A program made the translations under genes and the position numbers. A stretch of 64,000 nt of DNA from Streptomyces triculaminicus (GTDB taxonomy: Bacteria; Actinomycetota; Actinomycetes; Streptomycetales; Streptomycetaceae): the NCBI RefSeq assembly GCF_017349075.1, contig NZ_JAFMOF010000001.1:1054001-1118000 (forward strand), in the 5' to 3' direction. A model generated the notes under the pieces. The model had not been told where the DNA came from and ran no database searches. It saw nothing but the letters and a program-made list of their open reading frames with translations. Positions 21,596-31,019 of this stretch are shown here, piece after piece. Every line of letters starts with the position of its first letter. The stretch's first letter is position 1.

Positions 21596-23821
21596 TCACG
21601 GGCCGGGATGGGGCGCGCCGCCGCCCACGACCGAGCGCCTGCCGGACTCGGGGGCCGTGCCCGTCCAGCAGGAGCCGCGCCGGGCGAGGAGGCGGCGCAG
21701 CCAGACCTCGGTGGAGACGATCTCCGCGAGTCCGTCGAGCGGCAGCGGTTCTCCGGCGGCCGCCGCGCGGAGCGCGTCCCGGACGACCGCGGCCTCGATC
21801 AGGCCCGCCTCGGCCAGCAGGGGCGCGTCGAAGAGGTCCAGGAGCGGGCCGGCGGCGGCAGCGAGCCCGGCCCGTAGCGCCGACGCGTGCGAGGCGTGGG
21901 ACGTCGCTCCCCAGCCGGGCGGCAGGTCGCGGATGCCGGCACCGGCCAGGGCGGCGCGCAGTACGGATGCGCGCGCCCCGGGGCGTACCCGTAGCGACTC
22001 GGGGAGGGCGCGGCAGGCGCGTACGACCTGGTTGTCGAGAAAGGGGGCGTGCAGCCGCTGGCCGCGTACCTCCGCGGCCTGCTCGAAGACGCGGTGGTCG
22101 GCGGCGTGGCGGGTGAGCGCGGCGGCGGCGCGGCGTTCGCCGGGGCGCTGGTGCTGACCCGCCGGGCGGACGGCCGCGCGCTGAAGGCGAACCGATACTT
22201 CAGCGAGCGCCTCACCCGTCAGCCAGCGCGCGGCGGGCCCCGGCCGGCACCAGGCGAGCGCCGCGAGCGAGGCGTCCACCGCCCCGGCCCCGCCCGTGCG
22301 GAAGCCGGGCGCCAGCAGCCGGGCCGCGGCCTCCTCCACACCCTCCCGGTAGGTCGTACGGGCCAGCCGGCGCGCCGCCCGGTAGACGGTGAACGGGACG
22401 GACAGCGAGTGCGTCGACGAGCTGTCCGCGCGGGCCAGCGCCGAGACCGGACGCAGGAGATAGCGGCGTCGACGGTCCATCAGCAGGTCGGCCAGCCGGG
22501 CCGGATGGGCGTCCAGGACCTGACGGGCGCCGTGTCCGACGAAGTGGTCGGCGCTGCCGGCGGCCAGCCGCCGCAGGTGCCGTCCGGCGGTGGCGAGGGC
22601 GGGTCCGGGTTCGTCCGTCAGCGGGCCGCCGGCCAGGCCCGCGTACGGCAGCGCCTCCGCGCCGGCCGCGACGATCACGTGCCGCAGGCGAGGGTCGGCG
22701 GCGATGGCGCGGGCGCGCTCCAGCTCGGACTCGCGGGCGGGGCCGCCGCCCGCCGCGAGGTCGTTGAAGGTGACGGCGAGCAGCCGTTCCCCGGCTCCCG
22801 TGCCGCGCCCGGGCCCGTAGGGCGGGCCCGGCATGCCCGGCAGCCCGGCGGCCAGCAGCGCCAGCGTGCTGGAGGCGACGCCTCCGGAGAGGTCGGCGCC
22901 CACGCCGGGCACCGGTCCGTGCAGCGCCTGGCGGTGCCGGTGGGTGCTCGCACCGGGGGCGGGAGCGGAGCCGGGCGCGCCGGACCCGAAGCCTTCGGAT
23001 GCGGGGCCGGGGGCGCGGTGGCCCGGACCGTTGCCGTTGTGGCCCGGCCCGTCGTGGGTCGTGGTGGTGTGGGGTGCGGCGAGGCGGGTGCGTACCGCCT
23101 CGACCAGCGCGTCCCGTACGTCCTCGACGGCCTGGCGCACGTCGAGTCGGGGTGCGGCGACGGCGAGGGAGGCGGTGGGCTCGTAGCCGGTGATGTCGCG
23201 GGCGCCGTCGCGCAGGATCAGCGCGTGGCCGGGCGGGACGCGCCGTACGCCGAGGTAGGGGGTGCCGTCGCTCAGGGCCTCCGGCGAGTCGGGGCAGGCG
23301 AGGAGGGCCGCGAGGTGGCCGATGTCGAGCTGGGCCTCGACGAGGTCGGCCAGGGGCAGCGCGGCCGTGGCGTAGGCGGTGCCGCCGGAGAAGGCGGTGT
23401 GGAAGACGGGCCGGGCGCCGGCGAGGTCCCCGGCGACGGTGACGCGCCGGCCGGCCTGGGCGACGGCGGTGTAGCTGCCCGGCCAGGCGGTGAGGTGGCG
23501 CAGCGCGCCGCCGCGGGCGGCGAACAGGGCGGAGCGCAGGGTCTCGTCGCTCGCGCCGCAACGGCCGAGGACGGCGAGACGGGTGGCATGATCGGCTTGG
23601 ACGACGCGGATCTCGTCGGGGCGCCAGTCGCCGACGGCCCACAGGGGCGCCGTACCGCCCCACAGGAGCCGGCCGCCGACGGGACGGACGGCGGGGTCGC
23701 CGGGGCCGGCGGGTTCACCGGAGCCGTGTCCGGGGCCTGGACCGGAACCGGGTCCGGGGCCTGGACCGGAACCGTGTCCGGTTCCTGCGGCGGTGCGGCT
23801 CCAGCCCACCAACCAGCGCAT
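21596..23821 (-). CDS. Asparagine-synthetase-like protein (lasso-cyclase/beta-lactam synthetase superfamily), altered PP-loop
   Basis: About 741 aa from the ATG at 23821 (GGAGG 5 nt upstream). The N-terminal half resembles the glutaminase-like domain (MRWLVGWSR start, PGSYTAVAQAGRRVTVAGDL, GVRRVPPGHALILRDG). It lacks the catalytic Cys at residue 2, as lasso cyclases and beta-lactam synthetases also do. The ATP-pyrophosphatase half has ADLSGGVASSTLALLAAG. The usual motif is SGGxDS, so Asp is replaced by Ala. Two low-complexity Gly/Pro/His inserts lie at ~15-40 and ~255-310. No lasso precursor, protease or RRE gene is nearby. It likely adenylates a carboxylate if active, substrate unknown. The Asp loss makes activity doubtful. 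Confidence 0.8.
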   Translation of the reverse strand: MRWLVGWSRTAAGTGHGSGPGPGPGSGPGPGHGSGEPAGPGDPAVRPVGGRLLWGGTAPLWAVGDWRPDEIRVVQADHATRLAVLGRCGASDETLRSALFAARGGALRHLTAWPGSYTAVAQAGRRVTVAGDLAGARPVFHTAFSGGTAYATAALPLADLVEAQLDIGHLAALLACPDSPEALSDGTPYLGVRRVPPGHALILRDGARDITGYEPTASLAVAAPRLDVRQAVEDVRDALVEAVRTRLAAPHTTTTHDGPGHNGNGPGHRAPGPASEGFGSGAPGSAPAPGASTHRHRQALHGPVPGVGADLSGGVASSTLALLAAGLPGMPGPPYGPGRGTGAGERLLAVTFNDLAAGGGPARESELERARAIAADPRLRHVIVAAGAEALPYAGLAGGPLTDEPGPALATAGRHLRRLAAGSADHFVGHGARQVLDAHPARLADLLMDRRRRYLLRPVSALARADSSSTHSLSVPFTVYRAARRLARTTYREGVEEAAARLLAPGFRTGGAGAVDASLAALAWCRPGPAARWLTGEALAEVSVRLQRAAVRPAGQHQRPGERRAAAALTRHAADHRVFEQAAEVRGQRLHAPFLDNQVVRACRALPESLRVRPGARASVLRAALAGAGIRDLPPGWGATSHASHASALRAGLAAAAGPLLDLFDAPLLAEAGLIEAAVVRDALRAAAAGEPLPLDGLAEIVSTEVWLRRLLARRGSCWTGTAPESGRRSVVGGGAPHPGP

Positions 23822-24551
23822 CGCCGCCTCCACAGGCTGTGGACAACCAACAGGTAGCAGTCATCATGCACAGCGATACGGCCGTTGCGACATCCGGCGT
23901 GCAACACATTGATTGCGGCGATGCGTCGGGCGCTCGCCCCTCCAACTCGCCTGGCGGCAGGGGCGGGTGGCGCACGATGCGAGTGCGGGCTGCTGCGGCG
24001 GCCGGATCCGGCCAAATTCGATTCGTCCGCACGGCGGGGGTTGAATCCGGACCTTTCGCCAACTGTCGCAGCCTCGCGGCGCACTTGGCGCACCGCCCGG
24101 AGCACCCGCCGGTGCGCTCGCGCGGGCGCGGCCGGGGCACTGCGCGCCGCCGGCGCCGGCCGGGCCGCCCCCGGGCGGATTCCGGGCGGCCTTCCGCTTC
24201 CGTCGGCGCGGCCTGCGGCATCACGGTCCGGGAGGCGCGAGCCACCTCCCGGACCGTTCCGCCGCCCGCGGGGAATGAGGCGGCGGCTTCCCCCAGCCCA
24301 CTGAATCCAATGCAGCGGGCCGACCCACGCTCCTCCATGGAACCTCCGTCCGCGTTGGCGCGGACAGAGCGCACGATGGGCGCACGGCCACACACAACCG
24401 GAGCACGTGCCCCTCAATGCACGCACATACGGACCAGAATCTCGCCATCCGGGACATCACCTCTTAACGGTCGGGATGCGGCGAACTACGCTGGGTTTAC
24501 GAATGCCTCCTGCCTATGCCGGGGCGGGCGTCGTGTCGTCGAGGGGTGCGC
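23822..24551. other. Long intergenic region upstream of NsdA-like gene
   Basis: About 730 bp without a confident gene. A minus-strand frame (to 24395) contains Cys and Arg runs but no recognisable domain and no good start. A perfect 12-bp inverted repeat CGGTCCGGGAGG (24224-24235 with 24245-24256, 9-nt loop) could be a terminator or regulatory hairpin. The AT-richer last 150 bp probably hold the promoter of the TPR regulator. GAGGGG at 24541-24546 is its ribosome site. Confidence 0.4.
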
Positions 24552-26030
24552 ATGTCCAGGGAGCCACGCGGGCCGAATGAGAAGCTGGGCACTGTCCTCG
24601 CCCTCGCAGGGATCAGCAACGCCGGTCTCGCGCGCAGGGTCAACGACCTGGGTGCGCAGCGCGGACTGACCCTCCGCTACGACAAGACCTCCGTCGCCCG
24701 CTGGGTGTCCAAGGGCATGGTTCCCCAGGGCGCGGCCCCTCACCTGATCGCCGCGGCCATAGCGGCCAAGCTCGGCCGCCCCGTGCCGCTGCACGAGATC
24801 GGGCTCGCGGACGCGGATCCGGCGCCGGAGGTGGGGCTTTCCTTTCCGCGCGATGTCGGCCAGGCCGTGCGCTCCGCGACCGAGCTCTACCGGCTTGATC
24901 TCGCCGGTCGGCGCGGCGGCGGGGGCATCTGGCAGAGCCTGGCCGGATCCTTCTCCGTCAGCGCCTACTCGACCCCCGCCTCGCGCTGGCTGATAACGCC
25001 GGCCGACAGTTCGGTGGCCCGCGAGCCGCAGCAGGCGGCCAGGGAGGCCGAGAGCATCCGGGCGGACGGTGCCGGCGGCGCCCACGGCGCCGGCCCGGAC
25101 TCCGCTTTAGCGCAGCGGGTCGGCCACAGCGACGTGACCAAGCTGCGGGAGGCCGCCGACGACGCCCGCCGCTGGGACTCCAAGTACGGCGGCGGCGACT
25201 GGCGTTCGTCGATGGTCCCCGAGTGCCTGCGCGTCGACGCGGCTCCCCTGCTGCTGGGTTCGTACAGCGACGACGTGGGGCGCGCGCTGTTCGGTGCGAC
25301 GGCCGAACTGACCCGGCTGGCGGGCTGGATGGCTTTCGACACCGGCCAGCAGGAGGCGGCCCAGCGCTACTACATCCAGGCGCTGCGGCTGGCCCGCGCG
25401 GCGGCGGACGTCCCCCTGGGCGGCTACGTCCTGGCGTCGATGAGCCTGCAGGCCACCTACCGCGGCTACGGCGACGAGGGCGTCGATCTCGCGCAGGCGG
25501 CCCTCGAGCGCAACCGCGGCCTGGCCACCGCCCGCACGATGAGCTTTTTCCGGCTCGTCGAGGCGCGTGCCCAGGCGAGGGCGGGCGACGCGCCGGCCTG
25601 CGGTGCCGCGCTCAAGGCCGCCGAAGGCTGGCTGGAACGGGCCCGTCCGGGCGACGCCGACCCGTCCTGGCTGGACTTCTACTCCCCGGAACGGTTCGCC
25701 GCCGACGCCGCGGAGTGCTACCGCGATCTGCGGATGCCGCGGCAGGTGCAGCGCTTCACGGAGCAGGCGCTGGCCCGTCCGACGGAGGAGTTCGTACGCT
25801 CGCACGGCCTGCGGCTGGTGGTCTCGGCGGTCGCCGAGCTGGAGTCGGGGAACCTGGACGCGGCATGCGCGGCGGGCACGCGGGCGGTGGAGGTCGCCGG
25901 ACGGATCTCCTCGGCGCGTACGACGGAGTACGTACGCGATCTGCTGCACCGGCTGGAGCCGTACGGCAACGAGCCGCGGGTGGCGGAGCTGCGCGAGCGG
26001 GCCCGGCCGCTGCTCTTCGCTCCGGCATAG
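24552..26030 (+). CDS. NsdA-like TPR regulator of differentiation
   Basis: About 492 aa, cytoplasmic. The N-terminus is a short DNA-binding-like region ([20 protein letters not shown], then [17 protein letters not shown]). A middle linker follows, then a long TPR-like helical region ([40 protein letters not shown]). This layout matches the Streptomyces family that includes NsdA, a negative regulator of sporulation and antibiotics; which paralogue this is cannot be told. The start has GAGGGG 6 nt upstream. It is a lone gene. Confidence 0.72.
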   Translation: MSREPRGPNEKLGTVLALAGISNAGLARRVNDLGAQRGLTLRYDKTSVARWVSKGMVPQGAAPHLIAAAIAAKLGRPVPLHEIGLADADPAPEVGLSFPRDVGQAVRSATELYRLDLAGRRGGGGIWQSLAGSFSVSAYSTPASRWLITPADSSVAREPQQAAREAESIRADGAGGAHGAGPDSALAQRVGHSDVTKLREAADDARRWDSKYGGGDWRSSMVPECLRVDAAPLLLGSYSDDVGRALFGATAELTRLAGWMAFDTGQQEAAQRYYIQALRLARAAADVPLGGYVLASMSLQATYRGYGDEGVDLAQAALERNRGLATARTMSFFRLVEARAQARAGDAPACGAALKAAEGWLERARPGDADPSWLDFYSPERFAADAAECYRDLRMPRQVQRFTEQALARPTEEFVRSHGLRLVVSAVAELESGNLDAACAAGTRAVEVAGRISSARTTEYVRDLLHRLEPYGNEPRVAELRERARPLLFAPA

Positions 26031-26200
26031 CCGGATCACTGTCCGATCGACCTCGGCGCGCTGGCCGGATCGCTGTCCGGCTGCCCGTGAGTGATCTTCA
26101 GTGTTCTCATCAGGCGCGTCGATGTCAGTGGTACAGGTCATCATGGGTGCGTGGGTGAGGCGCTGAGGGGCATGCACGGCGGCGAGCGCGGGGAGGTGAC

Positions 26201-27412
26201 GTGAGGGTGGCGTACGACTGCGACGTGCTGGTGATCGGCGGCGGGATCGTGGGCCTGTCGACGGCCTACGCGATCACACGCGCCGCGCCGGGCACGCGCG
26301 TGGTGGTGCTGGAGAAGGAGAGCGGCCCGGCACGCCACCAGACCGGACGGAACAGCGGCGTGATCCACAGCGGGATCTATTACCGCCCCGGTTCCTTCAA
26401 GGCCCGCTTCGCGGTGCGTGGCGCGGCGGAGATGGTCGGGTTCTGCGCCGAGCACGACCTGCCGCACGAGGTGACGGGCAAGCTGATCGTCGCCACCGAG
26501 CGGTCCGAGCTGCCGCGGCTGCACGCCCTGGTCCAGCGCGGCCGGGAGAACGGCATTCCGGTGCGGGAGCTGGGCCCGGCGCAGATAGCGGAGTACGAAC
26601 CGGCGGTGCGGGGTCTGGCCGCCATCCACGTCGGCACGACGGGCGTGTGCGACTACGGCGCCGTGGCGCGGCAGCTGGCGCGCCTGGCGGAGGACGCCGG
26701 CGGCTCGGTGCGCTACGGGGCGGAGGTGCGTACCGTGGGGCGGCGGGGCGCGACCGTCGCGGTGCGCACGGCGGGCGGCGAGGTGCTGCGGGCCCGGGCG
26801 CTGGTCAACTGCGCGGGGTTGCACAGCGACCGGATCGCCCGGCTGGCGGGCGACGACCCGGGCATGCGGATCGTCCCTTTCCGGGGTGAGTACTTCGAGC
26901 TGGCCGCCGACCGTGCGGACCTGGTGCGCGGCCTCGTCTACCCGGTGCCCGACCCCGCCTTCCCCTTCCTGGGCGTCCACCTCACCCGGGGTGTCGACGG
27001 CACGGTGCACGTGGGGCCGAACGCCGTGCCGGCGCTGGCGCGCGAGGGGTACGACTGGGGGACGGTGCGGCCGGGCGAGCTGGCGGAGACGGTGACGTAC
27101 CCGGGCGCGTGGCGGATAGCCCGGCGCCACTGGCGGTACGGCGCGGGCGAGGTGCGGCGCTCGCTGTCCAGGAGCGCCTTCACTACGGCGGTGCGGCGGC
27201 TGCTGCCGGCGGTGCGGGCGGAGGACCTGATACCGGCGCCTTCGGGCGTACGGGCGCAGGCGGTGCTGCGCGACGGGACGCTGGTCGACGACTTCCTCTT
27301 CGCCCAGTCTCCGGGCATGGTGCACGTCCTCAACGCCCCCTCGCCCGCGGCGACGGCGTCGCTGCCGATCGGGCGGGAGGTGGCGCGGAGGGTGCTGGCG
27401 GGGCTCGAGTGA
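26201..27412 (+). CDS. lhgO: L-2-hydroxyglutarate oxidase
   Basis: FAD-dependent enzyme that oxidises L-2-hydroxyglutarate to 2-oxoglutarate (DAO fold). About 403 aa. The dinucleotide-binding motif is DVLVIGGGIVGLSTAYAI. The family signature follows: ARHQTGRNSGVIHSGIYY, GVCDYGAVARQLARL, and near the end APSPAATASLPIG. The GTG start at 26201 is preceded by GGAGGTGAC. In the 170 bp upstream the word CCGGATCACTGTCCG / CCGGATCGCTGTCCG occurs twice (near 26031 and 26073). Confidence 0.9.
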   Translation: MRVAYDCDVLVIGGGIVGLSTAYAITRAAPGTRVVVLEKESGPARHQTGRNSGVIHSGIYYRPGSFKARFAVRGAAEMVGFCAEHDLPHEVTGKLIVATERSELPRLHALVQRGRENGIPVRELGPAQIAEYEPAVRGLAAIHVGTTGVCDYGAVARQLARLAEDAGGSVRYGAEVRTVGRRGATVAVRTAGGEVLRARALVNCAGLHSDRIARLAGDDPGMRIVPFRGEYFELAADRADLVRGLVYPVPDPAFPFLGVHLTRGVDGTVHVGPNAVPALAREGYDWGTVRPGELAETVTYPGAWRIARRHWRYGAGEVRRSLSRSAFTTAVRRLLPAVRAEDLIPAPSGVRAQAVLRDGTLVDDFLFAQSPGMVHVLNAPSPAATASLPIGREVARRVLAGLE

Positions 27413-27478
27413 CTCGAGTGAAGGGTGTGGGGGCGGCGTGCGGGTCGGCCTGGGGGTGACGGCCGGGCCGGGCGCGGG

Positions 27479-28426
27479 TCAGCGTTGGGGCGCGTACGCC
27501 CGTACGTAGTCGACGAGCATCCGGGCGGGGAAGGGCGTGGAGCGGTCGGGCGGTCCGGGCCAGTCGCCGCCGACCGCCAGGTTGAGCAGCAGGTAGTGCG
27601 GGTGGTCGAAGACCCACCTCTGGCCGCGCCGCAGCTGGTTCTTGCACGCGTTCCCGTAGGTCGTGCCGTCGAGGTACCAGGTGACCTTGTCCGGGGTCCA
27701 GTCGACGCGGTACGTGTGGAAGCCGTCGGCCAGGCTGGCTCCTCTGGGCAGCGCGGTGTGCCGTTCGAGGCCCTGCGTGACGTAGCCGGGGCCGTGGATG
27801 GCGCCGTGGGCCGTGCCGGGCTCCCTGCCGAGCGCCTCCATGACGTCGATCTCGCCGTTGGCGGGCCAGGTGACCCTGTCGGAGTTCGCGCCGAGCATCC
27901 AGAAGGCGGGCCACAGCCCCTGCCCCCTGGGGATCTTGATGCGGGCCTCGAAGCGGCCGTAGGCGCGGGCGAACCTCCCCTTGGTGGTCAGCCGCGCGGA
28001 GGTGATGTCGCAGGGCCCGACGCCGCATCTCATGCCGCGCAGCCGTTCGTGGCGGGCGGTGAGGGCGAGGTTGCCGTGGCCGTCGAGCGAGGCGTTGGAG
28101 GGGCGGTCGGTGTAGTACTGCCACTCGTGGTTGCCCCACTTGGGCTCCCCGCCCAGTTCGAAGCCCCATTTGGTGCGGTCCGGGCCGCGGCGGGCGGGGC
28201 CTTGGAACTCGTCGGACCAGACGAGCTTCCACCTGTCCTGGTCGCTCTGATCGTCGCGGGCTTCGCGGGCGGCGCGAGCGACGGAGGCTGCGCGCTTGCG
28301 CGGCGCGGCGTCGTCGTCGCGGACGTCGTCACCGGAGTGGGTCGGGCCGCAGCCCGTGCCGGCGAGCGTGAGGACGGCGATGGCTGCGGTGATCGCCACG
28401 GTCAGGGAGGGGAGGCGCAGTCGCAT
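27479..28426 (-). CDS. Secreted glycoside hydrolase family 16 (beta-glucanase-like) lipoprotein
   Basis: About 315 aa. A signal peptide (VAITAAIAVLTLAGTGC) ends in a lipobox-like Cys, so it is probably a lipoprotein. A charged linker follows, then the GH16 domain. The catalytic signature GEIDVMEALG (ExDxxE) is intact. WKLVWSDEF, WPAFWMLG and DGFHTYRVDWTPD are typical. It probably cleaves laminarin-type beta-1,3-glucan or related polymers. The start at 28426 has only a weak ribosome site. It is convergent with lhgO. Confidence 0.88.
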   Translation of the reverse strand: MRLRLPSLTVAITAAIAVLTLAGTGCGPTHSGDDVRDDDAAPRKRAASVARAAREARDDQSDQDRWKLVWSDEFQGPARRGPDRTKWGFELGGEPKWGNHEWQYYTDRPSNASLDGHGNLALTARHERLRGMRCGVGPCDITSARLTTKGRFARAYGRFEARIKIPRGQGLWPAFWMLGANSDRVTWPANGEIDVMEALGREPGTAHGAIHGPGYVTQGLERHTALPRGASLADGFHTYRVDWTPDKVTWYLDGTTYGNACKNQLRRGQRWVFDHPHYLLLNLAVGGDWPGPPDRSTPFPARMLVDYVRAYAPQR

Positions 28427-28689
28427 GAGGGGTTCCGGGGGTTCCGTCGGAGGAAGAGGGGGAGGGTTCTCCGCCCTGGTGGGCCGGGCCACGAGGAGCG
28501 TAAGAGGGGCGACGGCCGAGGCAGGGGCGACGCCACACCACCAACACGATTGATCACACGATCGGCTGAGCGCATGATCGGCTGTCCAGGACGGCGTCAT
28601 GCGGCGTCACGAGGGTCGAAACGGTGTGACGGCCGCCGCTTCCCTCAGCCCTCCGGGGACGGGCCGGGCGCCCGTAGACTTGGGGAACT

Positions 28690-29496
28690 GTGTCCGAGAA
28701 CCACGCCTCCCCCGCCCCCGCCGCTCCCGCCGCAAGCCCGGCCATGCCCCGCGCCCGGCGGGAACCGATGTTCCCCGACGGCCCGGCCCCGGACCCCGCG
28801 GGTTCGCACCACGAGCGCCGCATCCGCTCGTTCCAGCCGCGCCGCAGCCGCGTCACGACCGGGCAGGGCGAAGCTCTGCGCCGCCTGTGGCCGAAGTGGG
28901 GCCTGGACATCGACGGTCTGAGCAAGCTGGATCTCGGCGAGCTCTTCGGCGACCCCGAGCTGCCCGTCGTCCTGGAGATCGGCTTCGGCATGGGCGAGGC
29001 GACGGCCAAGATGGCGGCCGCCGACCCCGGCACCGGCATCCTCGGCTGCGACGTGCACACCCCCGGCCAGGGCAACCTGCTCAACCTCGCCGAGCAGAAC
29101 GGCCTGAGCAACGTCCGGGTGGCCAACGGCGACGCGATCATCCTGCTGCGCGAGATGCTCGCCCCCGACTCCCTCGCCGGCCTCCGCGTCTACTTCCCGG
29201 ACCCCTGGCCCAAGAAGCGCCACCACAAGCGCCGCCTGATCCAGCCGGAGTTCCTGGCGCTCGCCGCCACCCGCCTGGCGCCCGGTGCCCTGCTGCACTG
29301 CGCGACGGACTGGGAGCCGTACGCCGAGCAGATGCTCGAGGTGCTCTCGGCCAGCCCGGACTTCGAGAACACCCAGGCCGACGGCGGCTACGCCCCGCGC
29401 CCGGAGTTCCGCCCGCTGACCCGGTTCGAGGGTCAGGGCCTGGACAAGGGGCACGTGGTGCACGACCTGCTGTTCCGCCGCCGCGCGCACCAGTAG
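28690..29496 (+). CDS. trmB: tRNA (guanine-N7-)-methyltransferase
   Basis: SAM-dependent enzyme that makes m7G46 in tRNA. About 268 aa with an extra Pro/Ala-rich N-terminus. The SAM site is VVLEIGFGMGEATAKMA and the catalytic signature YFPDPWPKKRHHKRRL is intact. The GTG start at 28690 lies ~10 nt after TAGACT (28674-28679), a plausible -10 box, so the mRNA may be nearly leaderless. It is followed 88 bp later by the PrsW gene. Confidence 0.92.
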   Translation: MSENHASPAPAAPAASPAMPRARREPMFPDGPAPDPAGSHHERRIRSFQPRRSRVTTGQGEALRRLWPKWGLDIDGLSKLDLGELFGDPELPVVLEIGFGMGEATAKMAAADPGTGILGCDVHTPGQGNLLNLAEQNGLSNVRVANGDAIILLREMLAPDSLAGLRVYFPDPWPKKRHHKRRLIQPEFLALAATRLAPGALLHCATDWEPYAEQMLEVLSASPDFENTQADGGYAPRPEFRPLTRFEGQGLDKGHVVHDLLFRRRAHQ

Positions 29497-29526
29497 GAAC
29501 CCGGCGGGAGCACGCCGGCGGCCCCA

Positions 29527-29566
29527 CCCCGCCCGGGCCGGAAAACGGTCACTGCACCGGGCGGGG
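29527..29566 (+). terminator. Hairpin between trmB and prsW
   Basis: The 10-bp stem CCCCGCCCGG (29527-29536) pairs with 29557-29566; the loop is ~20 nt and there is no T-run. It likely stops or attenuates the trmB transcript. TAGGGT at 29573-29578 right after it may be the -10 box of prsW. Confidence 0.5.
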
Positions 29567-29584
29567 CTTGGTTAGGGTCGACGC

Positions 29585-30955
29585 GTGCATGAGTCCGCCA
29601 CCGCGCCCCACCAGCAGCCCCCGCCCCCTCCGGCGTTCGCCCACTACAAGCCGCGCCGCGCGCTGTGGGACACGCTCTGGGACAACAAGGCAGTACGCGT
29701 CGGCGGACTGTTCCTGCTGCTCGCCCTCTGCGGTCTGATCATCCTCGCGCTCGTGCGCGAGCAGACCGGCACCGAGGGCTTCCTGGTCGGGCTGGGGCTG
29801 GCCGTACTGCCCGTACCGCTGCTCATAGCCGCGTTCCGCTGGATGGACCGGGTCGACCCGAAGCCCTGGCGGAACCTGATCTTCGCCTTCGCCTGGGGCG
29901 CCTGCGCGGCCACGCTCGTGGCGCTGCTGGCCAACGGCATCGCCACGAAGTGGCTCGTCACCACGATCGACTTCTCCGAGCGCGGCGACGCCTCGAGCGT
30001 GGGCGCCACCTTCGTCGCGCCGGTGGTCGAGGAGAGCGGCAAGGCCGCGGCCGTCCTCCTGCTCTACCTCTTCCGCAGGCGGGACTTCAACGGCATCGTC
30101 GACGGCGTGGTCGTCGCCGGCGTCACGGCGACCGGCTTCGCCTTCACGGAGAACATCCTCTACCTCGGCAACGCCTTCGCCTCCGACCAGAGCTTCGGCT
30201 ACTCGGGCCTGCACTCCACGACGGCGGCGACCTTCTTCATCCGCGTGCTGATGTCGCCCTTCGCGCACCCGCTCTTCACCGCGATGACCGGCCTCGGCTT
30301 CGGCCTGGCCGCGACGCTGGCACCGCGGCGCCGCGTCCTGCGCGTGCTCGTACCCGTCACCGCCCTCCTGACCGCCATGCTCCTGCACGGCCTGTGGAAC
30401 GGCTCGGCGAGCCTGGGCGGCCTCGGCTTCCTGGCCGTCTACGCCCTCTTCATGGTCCCGGTCTTCGGCCTCCTGACCTGGCTGACCATCTGGTCCCGCC
30501 AGAACGAGCTCCGCATCATCCAGGCCCACCTCCCCGCCTACCAGGCCGCCGGCTGGCTCACCCCGCCCGAGCCCCTCGCCCTCTCCTCCATGCGCGCCCG
30601 CGGCATAGCCCGCGACGTGGCCCGCCGCACCGGCGGCCCGGCCGCGGCCCGCACCGTCGCCGAGTACATCTCGTTCGCCACCTCCCTGGCCTTCCTCCGC
30701 CACCGCGCCCACCGCGGCACCCCCGACCCCGACTTCACGGCACGGGAGCAGGAACTGCTCCACCACTTGTGGCAGCGCAAGACGCTGGCCCAGCCGGCCC
30801 TGGCCCAGGCCACGGCGGGAGTACCCCGGCCGTTCGGGGGGCCGATGGTGGGGGCGACGCCGTTCGGGGGGCTTCCGGTGCAGCAGTGGGGGGCACCGCC
30901 CGCGATGCCTGTCCCAGGGGCGGAGTGGCCCCAGCGACCGGGGCTACATCGGTGA
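29585..30955 (+). CDS. PrsW-family intramembrane metalloprotease
   Basis: Polytopic membrane protein, ~456 aa. PrsW in Bacillus cleaves an anti-sigma factor. Here the family motifs are VVEESGKAAAVLLL (EExxK), FTENILYLGNAF and, later, SPFAHPLFTAMTG and MLLHGLWN, whose acidic and His residues would bind zinc. There are about eight hydrophobic segments. The ~120-residue cytosolic tail ends in a Pro/Gly-rich stretch. The GTG start is only 7 nt from TAGGGT, so the transcript may be leaderless. The stop at 30955 is the left edge of the low-GC patch. Confidence 0.88.
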   Translation: MHESATAPHQQPPPPPAFAHYKPRRALWDTLWDNKAVRVGGLFLLLALCGLIILALVREQTGTEGFLVGLGLAVLPVPLLIAAFRWMDRVDPKPWRNLIFAFAWGACAATLVALLANGIATKWLVTTIDFSERGDASSVGATFVAPVVEESGKAAAVLLLYLFRRRDFNGIVDGVVVAGVTATGFAFTENILYLGNAFASDQSFGYSGLHSTTAATFFIRVLMSPFAHPLFTAMTGLGFGLAATLAPRRRVLRVLVPVTALLTAMLLHGLWNGSASLGGLGFLAVYALFMVPVFGLLTWLTIWSRQNELRIIQAHLPAYQAAGWLTPPEPLALSSMRARGIARDVARRTGGPAAARTVAEYISFATSLAFLRHRAHRGTPDPDFTAREQELLHHLWQRKTLAQPALAQATAGVPRPFGGPMVGATPFGGLPVQQWGAPPAMPVPGAEWPQRPGLHR

Positions 30956-31019
30956 GATTTGCCAGTCGCGTCTCTAAAAACGCATCCATCAAATCTGTAT
31001 CAACAGAAAGGTGAATACC

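Noticed and set aside
23715..24395. Minus-strand gene upstream of the asparagine-synthetase-like gene
   Set aside because: Arg/Pro-rich, no ribosome site, overlaps the start of the real gene in another frame.
21596..24500. Lasso peptide biosynthetic cluster
   Set aside because: Only a cyclase-like gene is present. No precursor with a core peptide, no B1/B2 protease-RRE and no exporter is adjacent.
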